NCBI RefSeq assembly: GCF_004135975.1
Contig: NZ_CP026538.1
Span: 744,001 to 808,000, forward strand
DNA: 64,000 nucleotides
Direction of reading: 5' to 3'
From: Solidesulfovibrio carbinolicus
GTDB lineage: Bacteria > Desulfobacterota > Desulfovibrionia > Desulfovibrionales > Desulfovibrionaceae
Shown here: one piece after another, positions 39,746 to 46,553 of the stretch
Layout of the letters: the number at the start of each line of letters is the position of its first letter
How positions within the stretch are numbered: the first letter of the stretch is position 1
Notes under the pieces: model-generated
Databases searched by the model: none
Told to the model about the DNA's origin: nothing
What the model saw: only the letters and a program-made list of their open reading frames with translations
Made by a program: the position numbers and the translations under genes

Positions 39746-40867
39746 CTACGGGGCTTTGGACGCGGCGTCAAGAGCGCCGGCATACTTGCGGTACAGCCCC
39801 CGGAACTGGTGATAGCCAAGCCCGAGAAGCCCGGCCGCCCGGCGCTGGTTGCCGCCCGAACGCGCCAAGGCGCGGCCGAGCAGCGCGATTTCCAGGGACG
39901 CCACGGCTTCGGTAAAGTTGGGGAGGGGAGAAGATAGGGATGCCTCCGGCGGCCAGGGCGCTGCCCTGGACCCGTCGGGGGGGATCATCCCCCCCGAACC
40001 CCCTGGATGGTGGGAAAGGGAGGATAAAATAGAAGAGGCCTCCGGCGGCCAGGAGGGGGGCACCCCCTCCTGGACCTCCCGGGCGGGGGACAGGGCGGCG
40101 AAGGGGTCTATTTGTATGGCGTCGATGCGTGAGGAGGGGCAAGCCAGCACGACGCGTTCGACCACGGTCTTGAGTTCGCGGATGTTGCCGGGCCAGGGGT
40201 GGGCGGCAAGAGCGGTTATGGCGGCCCGGGAAAAGACCGGCGGCTCGGGCCGGCCAAGCTGGGCCGCGAACCGGGCGGCGAACCGTTCGGCCAGATACGG
40301 GATGTCGCCATGGCGCTCGCGCAGGGGCGGCATCACCAGCACGCAAAAGGCCAGCCGGTCCAGGAGATCGGGCAAAAGCCGGCCCTTGGCCACGAGCCGG
40401 CGCGGATCGACGTTGACGGCGGCCACGATGCGCACGTCCACGGCCACGGGCTGGCTCGATCCGATGCGTTCGATATGCCCGTATTCCACGGCCCGCAGCA
40501 GCTTGGCTTGGACGGCCAGGGGCGCGGCGTGGAGCTCGTCCAGAAACAGCGTGCCCCCGTCGGCTGCCTCGAAACGCCCGACCCGACGCCGGGAAGCGCC
40601 GGTAAAAGCCCCGGCCTCGTGGCCGAACAGCTCGGATTCAATCAGCGTTCTGGGCAGGGCGGCCAGATTGACCGGCACATACGCCCGGTCCCAACGCGGG
40701 GAATGGTAGTGCAGCCGGGCGGCGGCCAGTTCCTTGCCCGTGCCGCGTTCGCCGACGATAAGCGCCGGACGGTCGATGCTGGCGGCCTGGGCCACGGCCT
40801 CCATGCAGGCCAGAAAGGCGTCGGACTGGCCCAGGGCCTCGGCCAGCCAGGGGGCGTCGGGCGTCAT
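39746..40867 (-). CDS. pspF: PspF-like sigma54 activator with palindromic repeats in its linker
   Basis: 373 residues from the ATG at 40867 (GGAG upstream). Like PspF it has no N-terminal sensor domain: AAA+ at ~5-240 with GERGTGKELA (Walker A), the intact GAFTGA loop (GHEAGAFTGASRRRVG), Walker B GGTLFLDELH and WPGNIRELKTVVERV. A Fis-type HTH ends the protein (NQRRAAGLLGLGYHQFRGLY). Between them, residues ~270-325 are encoded by two family A palindromes, each giving WPPEAS, a Pro/Ser-rich linker absent from other PspF. Divergent from pspA with a sigma54 promoter between, so it is the psp activator, probably restrained by PspA. Confidence 0.9.
   Translation of the reverse strand: MTPDAPWLAEALGQSDAFLACMEAVAQAASIDRPALIVGERGTGKELAAARLHYHSPRWDRAYVPVNLAALPRTLIESELFGHEAGAFTGASRRRVGRFEAADGGTLFLDELHAAPLAVQAKLLRAVEYGHIERIGSSQPVAVDVRIVAAVNVDPRRLVAKGRLLPDLLDRLAFCVLVMPPLRERHGDIPYLAERFAARFAAQLGRPEPPVFSRAAITALAAHPWPGNIRELKTVVERVVLACPSSRIDAIQIDPFAALSPAREVQEGVPPSWPPEASSILSSLSHHPGGSGGMIPPDGSRAAPWPPEASLSSPLPNFTEAVASLEIALLGRALARSGGNQRRAAGLLGLGYHQFRGLYRKYAGALDAASKAP
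39942..40080. repeat. Two family A palindromes inside the pspF coding sequence
   Basis: Copy 1 (39942-40003): GCCTCCGGCGG, hairpin CCAGGGC-GCT-GCCCTGG, ACCCG, hairpin TCGGGGGGG/CCCCCCCGA, ACCCCCT. Copy 2 (40038-40080): GCCTCCGGCGG, stem CCAGGAGGGGG/CCCCCTCCTGG, ACCTCCC. Both keep the frame open, and lie in the region between the AAA+ and HTH domains. Confidence 0.85.
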
Positions 40868-40887
40868 GGCGGTTTTCTCCAGTTTTG

Positions 40888-40938
40888 TGGCGAAAAATAC
40901 CAATGTTTGGCGAGAACTGCAACGGCCCTATTTCGCCA
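40888..40938. promoter_or_regulatory. Candidate PspF enhancer sites
   Basis: Three copies of TGGCGA[AG]AA-like sequence: TGGCGAAAAA (40888-40897), TTGGCGAGAA (40907-40916) and, on the minus strand, TGGCGAAA (40938-40931). The first two are 20 bp apart, about two helical turns. They lie roughly 65-115 bp before the predicted pspA start site, the usual enhancer range. Confidence 0.55.
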
Positions 40939-40975
40939 TCTCGGTCAACATCCTGAAAGTACGACAGGAAATATC

Positions 40976-40991
40976 TGGCACGCTCCCTGCT
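40976..40991 (+). promoter_or_regulatory. Sigma54 promoter of pspA
   Basis: TGGCACGCTCCCTGCT: -24 element TGGCACG exact, -12 element CTGCT (consensus TTGCW) with correct spacing. The transcript would start near 41002, about 30 nt before the pspA ATG. Confidence 0.85.
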
Positions 40992-41033
40992 TTACGGCAG
41001 GCATCACGGCGCAGCCGCGCCAGGAGGAACGCC

Positions 41034-41714
41034 ATGGGTATTTTCAGCCGCTTCCGCGACATCATCCACTCCAACATCAACGCCATGCTCGACAAGGCCG
41101 AGGAGCCCGAAAAGCTCATCCGCCTCATGATCCAGGAGATGGAAGAAACACTGGTGGAACTCAAGGCCGACTGCGCCCGCACCATGGCCCAGGCCGCCCG
41201 CATCGCCCGCGAACACGACATGCTCGCCGCCGCCGCCGGCCGCTGGGGCGAAAAGGCCGAGCTGGCCGTGGACAAGGGCCGCGAGGATATGGCCCGGGAG
41301 GCGCTGCTGGAAAAGCGCGACCTCGAAGCCCGGGCAAACGTCGTGGCCGGTGAACTGGCCGCCGTGGAAGGCCTGATCGAAGCCTGCCGTGAAGACATCG
41401 CCACCCTTGAGGAAAAGCTCGCCTCGGCCAAGGAACGCCAGCGCACGCTGCTGGCCCGCCATATGCGCGCCACCGGCCGCAAGCGCATGCGCGAAGACGT
41501 CTCCCGCGCCGACTCCAGCGAAGCCCTGCAACGCTTCGAGGCCTTCGAAGCCCGCATCGACCGCCTGGAAGCCGAAGCCGAACTGAGCGGCACAACCGCC
41601 TCGCGACGCCGACCGACCGAAGACCAAAGCCTTGACGCCCGCTTCGACCGCCTGGCCGCCGACGAAGACGTGGAACGCGAACTGGCCCAGATCAAATCCC
41701 GCCGCGCCCAGTAG
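41034..41714 (+). CDS. pspA: Phage-shock protein A
   Basis: 226 residues from the ATG with AGGAGG upstream. MGIFSRFRDIIHSNINAMLD is the amphipathic membrane-binding helix of PspA; the rest is one long coiled coil (EEPEKLIRLMIQEMEETLVE; ARANVVAGELAAVEGLIEAC) ending in the usual short C-terminal helix (LDARFDRLAADEDVERELAQ). PspA is an ESCRT-III-like protein that mends stressed inner membrane and restrains PspF. Driven by the sigma54 promoter upstream; a family A palindrome separates it from the pspB-like gene. Confidence 0.94.
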   Translation: MGIFSRFRDIIHSNINAMLDKAEEPEKLIRLMIQEMEETLVELKADCARTMAQAARIAREHDMLAAAAGRWGEKAELAVDKGREDMAREALLEKRDLEARANVVAGELAAVEGLIEACREDIATLEEKLASAKERQRTLLARHMRATGRKRMREDVSRADSSEALQRFEAFEARIDRLEAEAELSGTTASRRRPTEDQSLDARFDRLAADEDVERELAQIKSRRAQ

Positions 41715-41742
41715 GGCGGAGAGGGAGGAGACGGAGGGGGAG

Positions 41743-41784
41743 GCCTCCGGCGGCTGGGGGCCTGAGGCCCCCAGACCCCCCACC
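41743..41784 (+). repeat. Palindromic repeat, family A, between pspA and pspB-like gene 1
   Basis: Purine-rich lead (GGAGACGGAGGGGGAG), GCCTCCGGCGG, stem CTGGGGGCC-TGA-GGCCCCCAG, ACCCCCC. Inside an operon, so it may set the ratio of pspA to the downstream genes. Confidence 0.8.
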
Positions 41785-41843
41785 TGGAGAAAAGGGAAAC
41801 GTCGCGGCCCCGAGACGGATACGCTGTTGCAAAAGGACAAGCA

Positions 41844-42095
41844 GTGCTGGAACATACAGTTTATATCGGCCACGTGCCGCTGGTGGTCAAAATCCTTCTC
41901 GTGGTCGCGGCCATCCTCGTGCTGCGCCAGTTGCGCCGCCGCGACGACCGGACGCGCGGCCGCGACGAGGAAGCGGCCATGGCCGTGGTGGACGAGGTGC
42001 GCGCCGGTCTGGCCCGCCTGGAAGAACGCCTGGACAACCTGGAAACCCTGCTGCCGGAAGCTTCCGGCAAACGAGGCGGACATGAGAAGCCGTAA
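41844..42095 (+). CDS. PspB-like membrane protein 1
   Basis: 83 residues from a GTG with AAAAGGAC upstream. One membrane helix (HVPLVVKILLVVAAILVLRQ), a basic boundary (RRRDDRTRGRD), then a coiled coil of heptads (VRAGLARLEERLDNLETLL). This matches PspB in size and layout; sequence identity to E. coli PspB is not obvious. It would pass membrane stress to PspA together with PspC. Overlaps the pspC gene by 14 bp. Confidence 0.75.
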   Translation: MLEHTVYIGHVPLVVKILLVVAAILVLRQLRRRDDRTRGRDEEAAMAVVDEVRAGLARLEERLDNLETLLPEASGKRGGHEKP

Positions 42096-42450
42096 CGACG
42101 ATTTTCCCGGACGCCGCAAGCTCTACCGCTCCCGAAACGGCCTGGCCCTGGGCGTGTGCCGGGGGCTGGCCGACTATCTCGGCTTGCCGTGCTGGGTGGT
42201 GCGGGCCTTTGTGATCGTGCTGTTCGTGTCCACCGGCTTCACGGCGGCGATTCTCTACTTCGCCGCGGCCTTCTTCGTGCCCCTGGCTCCCGAAACGGGG
42301 GGGGCCGAAGACATCGACACGGGCCGGCTCGGCCGGGCGGCAGCCGACGTGTCCCGCCGTTTCAAGGACTTGGACGCCCGGCTTTCGCGCCTGGAGTCCC
42401 ATGTGACCTCACGGGAGTATGATTTCGACCGCCGGCTCGGACGGTCATAA
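42082..42450 (+). CDS. pspC: PspC-domain protein 1
   Basis: 122 residues from the ATG overlapping the pspB-like gene. RRKLYRSRNGLALGVCRGLADYLG is the PspC domain start, followed by a membrane segment (VVRAFVIVLFVSTGFTAAIL) and a second one, then a coiled-coil tail (RRFKDLDARLSRLESHVTSR) ending REYDFDRRLGRS. The same end recurs in the second PspC. Membrane partner of the PspB-like protein in the stress response. Confidence 0.88.
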   Translation: MRSRNDDFPGRRKLYRSRNGLALGVCRGLADYLGLPCWVVRAFVIVLFVSTGFTAAILYFAAAFFVPLAPETGGAEDIDTGRLGRAAADVSRRFKDLDARLSRLESHVTSREYDFDRRLGRS

Positions 42451-42654
42451 GGCGCAAACCGGGCCTGGAAGGCCCTTGTGCGGCGGTCGGTTCCTGGGCT
42501 AGGCTGCAATCGACCCCGGCATGGCCGGCGATGCCCCCTCGTGTCGCCGTGGCCCGGCCGCTGGTCCAAGCTTTTTGAATCGCCGGCATCACGGCCGCCA
42601 ATGAATGCGGCGCAAACCGCAAAACCTCGCCTGATCCGGCCCGGAGCCGCATTT

Positions 42655-42909
42655 ATGATGGGACTGCTTTCTTCTCTGGTGGTGGCCGGGGCGACCCTGG
42701 TCGGTCTGGTGATTCTTGGCGTGGTGTTTCTCATCGGCGTGCGCCTCATGCGCCCGGCAGGCCGGGCCGCGCCCGGCGGCGACGCCGACGAGGTCCGGCT
42801 GCTCCAGGAGATCCACCGCAGCCTGGAGCGCCTGGAATCCCGGGTCGACACCCTCGAAACCGTGGTGCTGGACGCCCGGGCCAAGGGGCGCGGCTCATGC
42901 GACACCTAA
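42655..42909 (+). CDS. PspB-like membrane protein 2
   Basis: 84 residues from the ATG at 42655 with GGAG eight bases upstream; a longer start at 42601 is possible. One long membrane helix (SSLVVAGATLVGLVILGVVF), a short basic/Gly linker and a coiled coil (EIHRSLERLESRVDTLETVV) with the same LERLESRVDTLET heptads as copy 1. Overlaps the second pspC gene by 13 bp, repeating the copy-1 arrangement. Confidence 0.7.
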   Translation: MMGLLSSLVVAGATLVGLVILGVVFLIGVRLMRPAGRAAPGGDADEVRLLQEIHRSLERLESRVDTLETVVLDARAKGRGSCDT

Positions 42910-43283
42910 GCGAACTCGACTGGCGGCGGCTTTACCGCTCGCGTACCGGGGCCGTCCTTGGCGTGTGCAAGGGGCTGGCCGCCTTTCTCGACGTGCCCGT
43001 GGCCGCCGTTCGCGCCGGCGTCGTCCTGCTGACCCTTTCCGCCGGCGTGTGGCCCGTGGTCGCCGCCTACGTCATCGCCGGTTTCTGCCTCAAGCTGGAG
43101 CCGGCCCTGCCCCCGGACTCCGAGGCCGAAAGCGACGCCTGCAACGCCTATCAGGCCGACCGCAAAGCCGTCCTGGCCCGGCTGCGCGACCGGGCCGAGC
43201 GCCTGGAGCGGCGGGTGCGCCGCCTGGAAGACCACATCACCTCCCGGGAATTCGACTTCGACCGCCGCCTGTCACGGCCCTGA
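42897..43283 (+). CDS. pspC: PspC-domain protein 2
   Basis: 128 residues. WRRLYRSRTGAVLGVCKGLA is the PspC start, with membrane helices around 35-65 (VRAGVVLLTLSAGVWPVVAA) and a basic coiled coil (RLRDRAERLERRVRRLEDHI) ending SREFDFDRRLSRP, nearly the end of copy 1. The shared end and linked pspB-like genes show that a pspB-pspC pair was duplicated. A hairpin follows the stop. Confidence 0.88.
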   Translation: MRHLSELDWRRLYRSRTGAVLGVCKGLAAFLDVPVAAVRAGVVLLTLSAGVWPVVAAYVIAGFCLKLEPALPPDSEAESDACNAYQADRKAVLARLRDRAERLERRVRRLEDHITSREFDFDRRLSRP

Positions 43284-43290
43284 CCCCGCG

Positions 43291-43320
43291 CCCCTGGAAA
43301 ATACAACAGTATTTCCAGGG
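43291..43320 (+). other. Hairpin after the psp operon
   Basis: CCCTGGAAAATAC...GTATTTCCAGGG around a 4-nt loop, without a T-run. Could stabilise the mRNA end. Confidence 0.45.
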
Positions 43321-43439
43321 CCTCACGCGGTGCTCGGAAGCTTCTTGCGAGGGAAAAAGCCCCTTTTCGAGGCTCGTGGCCAAGACGAACCGCAGACGGT
43401 CAGGCCCAGGTCCGCGGCATTGGAAACCTTTGGATGCCG

Positions 43440-43474
43440 CAAAAAAAGGGCGCGGGAACCCTGTCCCCGCGCCC
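43440..43474 (-). terminator. Intrinsic terminator of the methyltransferase-like gene
   Basis: On the minus strand GGGCGCGGG pairs with CCCGCGCCC across a 9-nt loop and is followed by seven T residues. Confidence 0.85.
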
Positions 43475-43497
43475 GAAGCGTTTCCTGTCTTCCCGGG

Positions 43498-44484
43498 CTA
43501 CCAGCGCCCGGGCATGATCGACTGCCAGGCCTCTGGAATAATCGCCCGGAAATCCTTGCCCACCTGCCACAGCTTGGTCAGCCGTCCCTCGATGACGATG
43601 GAGCGCGGCCGGGGCCGCAGCGACCGGTAATGGCGCGGAATCTGAAAGCGATTGTTTTTTGACAGCACCACGTCCAACTCGGCGTCCCGGTCGCGCACCA
43701 CCAACGCCTCCGGAAAAAAGACCGTGCGCTTCAGCCGCTGGGACATGGCCTCGAACAACGCGGCATGGATCTGGCTGAACGGTTCGGCCGTATGCCGGGC
43801 CGTGGGCGCGGCCACGTTCTCGTTGGCCACAAAGGCCACCGGTCCGTCCGGCAGCATGGCGTACACGCCCGGATCGCGCGCGTCGGCCGCCATCACCTGC
43901 CCCACGCCCAGGGAGCGCAGCAAGGCGTCGGTGCGCTCGCTGATTTCCGAATCCAGCTCGAAGCCGTACAGCCGGGTCTCCCTCACCCCGTTGCGCCTGG
44001 CCTGGAACCAGGCCGCGGCCAGCAAAATGCCGCTGCCCGTGCCGATGTCCAGGCCTAAAAACGGGTCGTGCACCATGTCCGGCGGCAACGGCCGGTTGGC
44101 GATGGAGCGGAAAATATGGGCCGTGCGCGGCAAATCCGTCAGCATCCGCAGCGGGTAGGCGCTGTAGTCCCCGGCCAGGGGCAACACCTTCTCCGGCGAT
44201 CCCTCGGACCACAACTCGTAAAACTGTCCCAAAAGTCCGCTGATCTCCTTAAGCGCAATGGGGTGCTCCTGGGAGCCGGGATACAGACAGGCATGGAAAT
44301 ACTTGAGCACAAGGCTCAAAATGTCGGCTTCGGCCATGGGCGTTGCCGGGCTTGCCAGCCGCTCGAAGTCATTGCGCAACGTCCCGGAACGGTAAACGTC
44401 GGCGGCGATGACGGTTTCCCGACGGATCGCGGCCGGCGTCTGCCGCCGAGGTGTGGCGGAAGCGGCGTCGTTTGGTCGCATCAT
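43498..44484 (-). CDS. SAM-dependent methyltransferase-like protein
   Basis: 328 residues from the ATG pair at 44484 with AAGGAAGG upstream. The Rossmann core has HDPFLGLDIGTGSGILLAAA (SAM-binding motif I), RLYGFELDSEISERTDALL (the acidic residue of motif II) and VMAADARDPGVY (motif III). After the core, PDGPVAFVANENVAAPTARH takes the place of the usual motif IV. ~150 N-terminal residues (VLKYFHACLYPGSQEHPIAL) are helical and may bind the substrate. No neighbour indicates the substrate. Convergent with the psp operon. Confidence 0.78.
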   Translation of the reverse strand: MMRPNDAASATPRRQTPAAIRRETVIAADVYRSGTLRNDFERLASPATPMAEADILSLVLKYFHACLYPGSQEHPIALKEISGLLGQFYELWSEGSPEKVLPLAGDYSAYPLRMLTDLPRTAHIFRSIANRPLPPDMVHDPFLGLDIGTGSGILLAAAWFQARRNGVRETRLYGFELDSEISERTDALLRSLGVGQVMAADARDPGVYAMLPDGPVAFVANENVAAPTARHTAEPFSQIHAALFEAMSQRLKRTVFFPEALVVRDRDAELDVVLSKNNRFQIPRHYRSLRPRPRSIVIEGRLTKLWQVGKDFRAIIPEAWQSIMPGRW

Positions 44485-44618
44485 GAGTTCCTTCCTTGGA
44501 TTAGCGGTCCAATCCGGCGGAAAAAATCGCCGAGTCGGCGTAACCCATGCAGAATTGATGCCGTCGCCGTTCACCCAACTGGTTGAGATCGGCCGGCAAA
44601 ACAGGTACACGACCAGCC

Positions 44619-45461
44619 GTGCTGCAAAATACCTTCCTGCATCTGCCTGGCCTTGGGCCGTCCACCGAACGCCGCCTCTGGGCCGCAGGCATCCGCGACT
44701 GGGACACCTTTCTCGACGCCGACACCCCGCCCCTGGCCTCGGCCAAGGCCCCCATGTGGCGCAACGAACTTCTCGAATCAAAAGACCGCCTGGCCGCCGG
44801 CGACGCCGACTGGTTCGCCCATCGCCTGCCGCCCGCCGAAGCCTGGCGACTGTTCTTCGACTTCAAGGACAGCCTGGCCTGCGTCGATATCGAAACCGAC
44901 GGCACGCCCCAAAACGAAGTCACCGCCGTGGCCCTCTACGACGGCATAAGCGCCGCCCGCACCTACGCCCACGGCCAAAACCTCCACGACTTCACCGACG
45001 ACATCCTGGCCAGCAAGGTGCTGGTCACCTACAACGGCCGCTGCTTCGACGCCCCGGTGCTCGCCTCGCACCTCGGCGCGAAGCTCCCCAAGGCCCATAT
45101 CGACCTGCGAAACGTCCTGTGCGGCATCGGCATCAAAGGCGGACTCAAGAAAAGCGAGGAACACTTCGGCATCGACCGGGGCGACCTGGCCGGAGCCGAC
45201 GGCTACATGGCCGTGCTGCTGTGGCGCGAATACTCCCGCCACGGCGATCCCGCCGTCCTGGAAACGCTGCTCGCCTACAATGCCGCCGACGTCCTGGCCC
45301 TGCCCGTGCTGCTGGCCCACGCCATCAATAGGCTGCTGGAAGACACCCCCTTCGGCGACGCCTACGGCCAGGACATCCCCAGCCCAGGCCAAAACCCCCA
45401 TACCCCCGACCCCGCCGTCCTGCGCCGCGTCTGGCACGAACGCTACCACCACCGTTCATAA
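44619..45461 (+). CDS. RNase H-fold exonuclease, YprB family
   Basis: 280 residues from a GTG at 44619; a TTG at 44583 is an alternative. A short N-terminal HhH-like segment (FLHLPGLGPSTERRLWAAGI) precedes a DEDD-type exonuclease domain: SLACVDIETDG (first D, E), VTYNGRCFDAPVL (second D) and the late YNAADVLALPVLLA (last D). This is the YprB/RNase_H_2 family, which trims nucleic acid 3' ends. Its stop is followed after 4 bp by a chain of palindromes. Confidence 0.85.
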   Translation: MLQNTFLHLPGLGPSTERRLWAAGIRDWDTFLDADTPPLASAKAPMWRNELLESKDRLAAGDADWFAHRLPPAEAWRLFFDFKDSLACVDIETDGTPQNEVTAVALYDGISAARTYAHGQNLHDFTDDILASKVLVTYNGRCFDAPVLASHLGAKLPKAHIDLRNVLCGIGIKGGLKKSEEHFGIDRGDLAGADGYMAVLLWREYSRHGDPAVLETLLAYNAADVLALPVLLAHAINRLLEDTPFGDAYGQDIPSPGQNPHTPDPAVLRRVWHERYHHRS

Positions 45462-45465
45462 CCAG

Positions 45466-45580
45466 CCAGGGCGCTGCCCTGGACCCGCCAGGGCTCTGCC
45501 CTGGACCCGCCAGGGCTCTGCCCTGGACCCGCACGGGCGCTGCCCGTGACCCGCCGGGGGGATAATCCCCCCGGACCCCC
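45466..45580 (+). repeat. Chain of five hairpins, 22-bp period
   Basis: CCAGGGC-GCT-GCCCTGG, CCAGGGC-TCT-GCCCTGG (twice), CACGGGC-GCT-GCCCGTG and CCGGGGGG-ATAAT-CCCCCCGG style stems, each followed by ACCCG (the last by ACCCCCT). Positions 45466, 45488, 45510, 45532 and 45554. The fourth and fifth units differ from the first but keep base pairing, so the fold is maintained. The element equals the core of family A multiplied in tandem. Confidence 0.88.
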
Positions 45581-45589
45581 TGATCGTCT

Positions 45590-45990
45590 GTGGCGGGCGG
45601 GAGGGCTACAAGCAGGCGGGACAGGCGCGGGAGCGTGGCGGCTGCGCCCCGGAAAGTCCAACGACCCGGTTCGCCCGGGGTTGCCCGGCACGGGAGAGTT
45701 GATGCTCAGCATGTCTCGCCCAAGCTACTGATCCTGTTGCTCTTGCTCCAGCAATGCGAAAAGGGCTGTTTTGGGCGCGAGGCTTTGATCGCGCCCAAAA
45801 CAGCCCTTTTCGCTGGCGAGTTGGGGGCCGGAATTTGGGGTTGTCCCCCGGACGGCTTCCGTCCGGGGGACAACCCCAAATTCCGGCCCCCATTTTCTCT
45901 CGGGCCAACCGCCCGCCGACCAACGCCTCACCCGTCGACGGTCCCCCATGTCAGGGGTCCGGGGGGCTGAGCCCCCCGGCCGCCGGAGGC
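45590..45990. repeat. Hairpin island: family B fragment, two long perfect stems, family A copy
   Basis: In order: GTCCAACGACCCGG...CCCGGCACGGGAGAG (family B module, ~45656-45700); a 25-bp perfect stem (45756-45780 with 45789-45813; starts GCGAAAAGGGCTG); a 33-bp perfect stem with a CTT loop (45823-45855 with 45859-45891; starts GGGGGCCGG); TTCTCTCGGGCC..CCGCCCGCCGACCA; and an inverted family A copy (45953-45990). No gene of its own. Such long perfect stems are rare outside mobile elements or terminators. Confidence 0.85.
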
Positions 45991-46017
45991 ATCTTTTCTT
46001 ACTCTCCTCCCAGCAAC

Positions 46018-46464
46018 CTACTTAAATCTATCAAACTTCTCAAACTCGGCAAACGCGCTGCGCTTGGCTTTGTTTTTCGCTTTGATGTCGTCGAGGATGG
46101 AGTGGCTCAAATCCGAGGCGTCCACGGCCTTGACCTTGCCGCGCGGTATCTGGCCGGGATCGAGGAATTGGCCGCCGAGGTCGGCCAGTTCGTTGACGGT
46201 GAGCCGGCCGCCGGGCTGTTGTTGCGGCGGCGCGAGGTAGGGCTGCGGTTCGGGTTCAGGCTCGGGCACGAAGGTGGGCGTGTAGGCGGCCTGCGGCTCG
46301 GGTTCGGGCGCGGGTGGCGGCGCGGCGGCGGTGTGGGGCTGGCTGGCGGGAGCGGCGGCCTGGGCGGGCAGGGGCGCGCCGTGGGTGACGGCCTGGCGCA
46401 GCATCCGCACTTCCGCGAGGATCTCGTTTTGGACTTCGAGGATTTTGAGCAGGATGGTTTCCAT
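46018..46464 (-). CDS. Hypothetical protein with coiled coil and Pro/Glu-rich linker
   Basis: 148 residues. An N-terminal helix (METILLKILEVQNEILAEVR) likely dimerises; then a Pro/Ala/Glu linker (PAPEPEPQAAYTPTF), then ~60 conserved-looking residues (LTVNELADLGGQFLDPGQIP; SDLSHSILDDIKAKNKAKR). No signal or membrane helix. It is 89 bp after the SGNH hydrolase gene on the same strand but with no SD visible. I do not recognise the family; it could be a cytosolic adaptor. Confidence 0.6.
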   Translation of the reverse strand: METILLKILEVQNEILAEVRMLRQAVTHGAPLPAQAAAPASQPHTAAAPPPAPEPEPQAAYTPTFVPEPEPEPQPYLAPPQQQPGGRLTVNELADLGGQFLDPGQIPRGKVKAVDASDLSHSILDDIKAKNKAKRSAFAEFEKFDRFK

Positions 46465-46553
46465 GGGGCGGGCTTAGCACGGGCGAAAGGGGTGGTAAAG
46501 CGGCCCGCCCCGGGAGATGTGGTGGCTTGTTTTTATTCTGTGCTGGTTGGAGG

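Noticed and set aside
45466..45580. CRISPR array
   Set aside because: The 22-bp units are repeats end to end with 5-bp ACCCG links; there are no unique spacers of the usual length and no cas genes nearby.
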